Notes under the pieces: model-generated
Seen by the model: the letters and a program-made list of their open reading frames with translations, nothing else
The model's database searches: none
What the model was told of the DNA's origin: nothing
Shown here: piece by piece, positions 5,442 through 5,479 of the stretch
How the letters are laid out: the number at the start of each line of letters is the position of its first letter
Numbering within the stretch: the first letter of the stretch is position 1
Made by a program: the position numbers and the translations under genes
Origin: Pseudomonadota bacterium
GTDB taxonomy: Bacteria > Pseudomonadota > Alphaproteobacteria > Sphingomonadales > Sphingomonadaceae
DNA: 5,479 nt
NCBI GenBank assembly: GCA_030271565.1
Contig: JARXKR010000150.1
Coordinates: 1 to 5,479, forward strand
Direction: 5' to 3'

Positions 5442-5479
5442 CCGCGCAGTGTGTCACACCCGCTGCGATTCGGGAATTG
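5442..5479. other. Upstream stretch before mltB, no gene seen
   Basis: These 38 bases hold no coding frame that I can support. They contain a small symmetric element, GTGTCACAC (5451-5459), and a GATTC (5467-5471). No convincing -35/-10 pair is visible, so the promoter is probably further upstream, outside the window. Confidence 0.5.

Noticed and set aside
5451..5459. GTGTCACAC as a possible operator
   Set aside because: The arms are only four bases and no promoter could be placed beside it; chance is enough to explain it.

Overview
The window is a single block of six co-oriented genes, all on the minus strand, in GC-rich DNA with almost no intergenic space. Protein signatures and gene order (lytic transglycosylase, RlpA-like SPOR lipoprotein, D-Ala-D-Ala carboxypeptidase, thymidylate kinase, DNA polymerase III delta prime, methionyl-tRNA synthetase) point to an alphaproteobacterium, most likely of the Sphingomonadales. 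The taxonomy is inferred from familiarity with these families and their order, not from a search.

In the direction of transcription (high to low coordinates): 5442-5479 is a short upstream stretch with no gene. 4326-5441 is an mltB-type lytic murein transglycosylase. 3422-4342 is an RlpA-like lipoprotein with a double-psi beta-barrel and a C-terminal SPOR domain, overlapping mltB by 17 bases. 2235-3386 is a PBP5/6-type D,D-carboxypeptidase, 35 bases after rlpA, apparently starting at TTG. 1603-2238 is tmk and 647-1606 is holB; each starts in a 4-base ATGA overlap with the gene before it. 1-620 is the N-terminal 40% or so of metG, cut by the window edge.

The first three products act on peptidoglycan in the periplasm: strand cleavage, septal glycan binding or cleavage, and removal of the terminal D-alanine of the stem peptide. 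The last three are cytoplasmic growth functions: dTTP supply, clamp loading at the replication fork, and methionine charging of tRNA. The close packing suggests one transcript with translational coupling, but no promoter or terminator is visible, so both ends of the transcript probably lie outside the window.

This is a housekeeping region, and I see no mobile element, defence system, RNA gene or CRISPR array. The points most worth a second look are: the RlpA-like protein has lost most of the catalytic signature of its barrel domain while keeping the SPOR domain; the carboxypeptidase gene has a TTG start whose Shine-Dalgarno sequence can fold into a hairpin just after the rlpA stop codon; and metG may have an alternative TTG start overlapping the holB stop.
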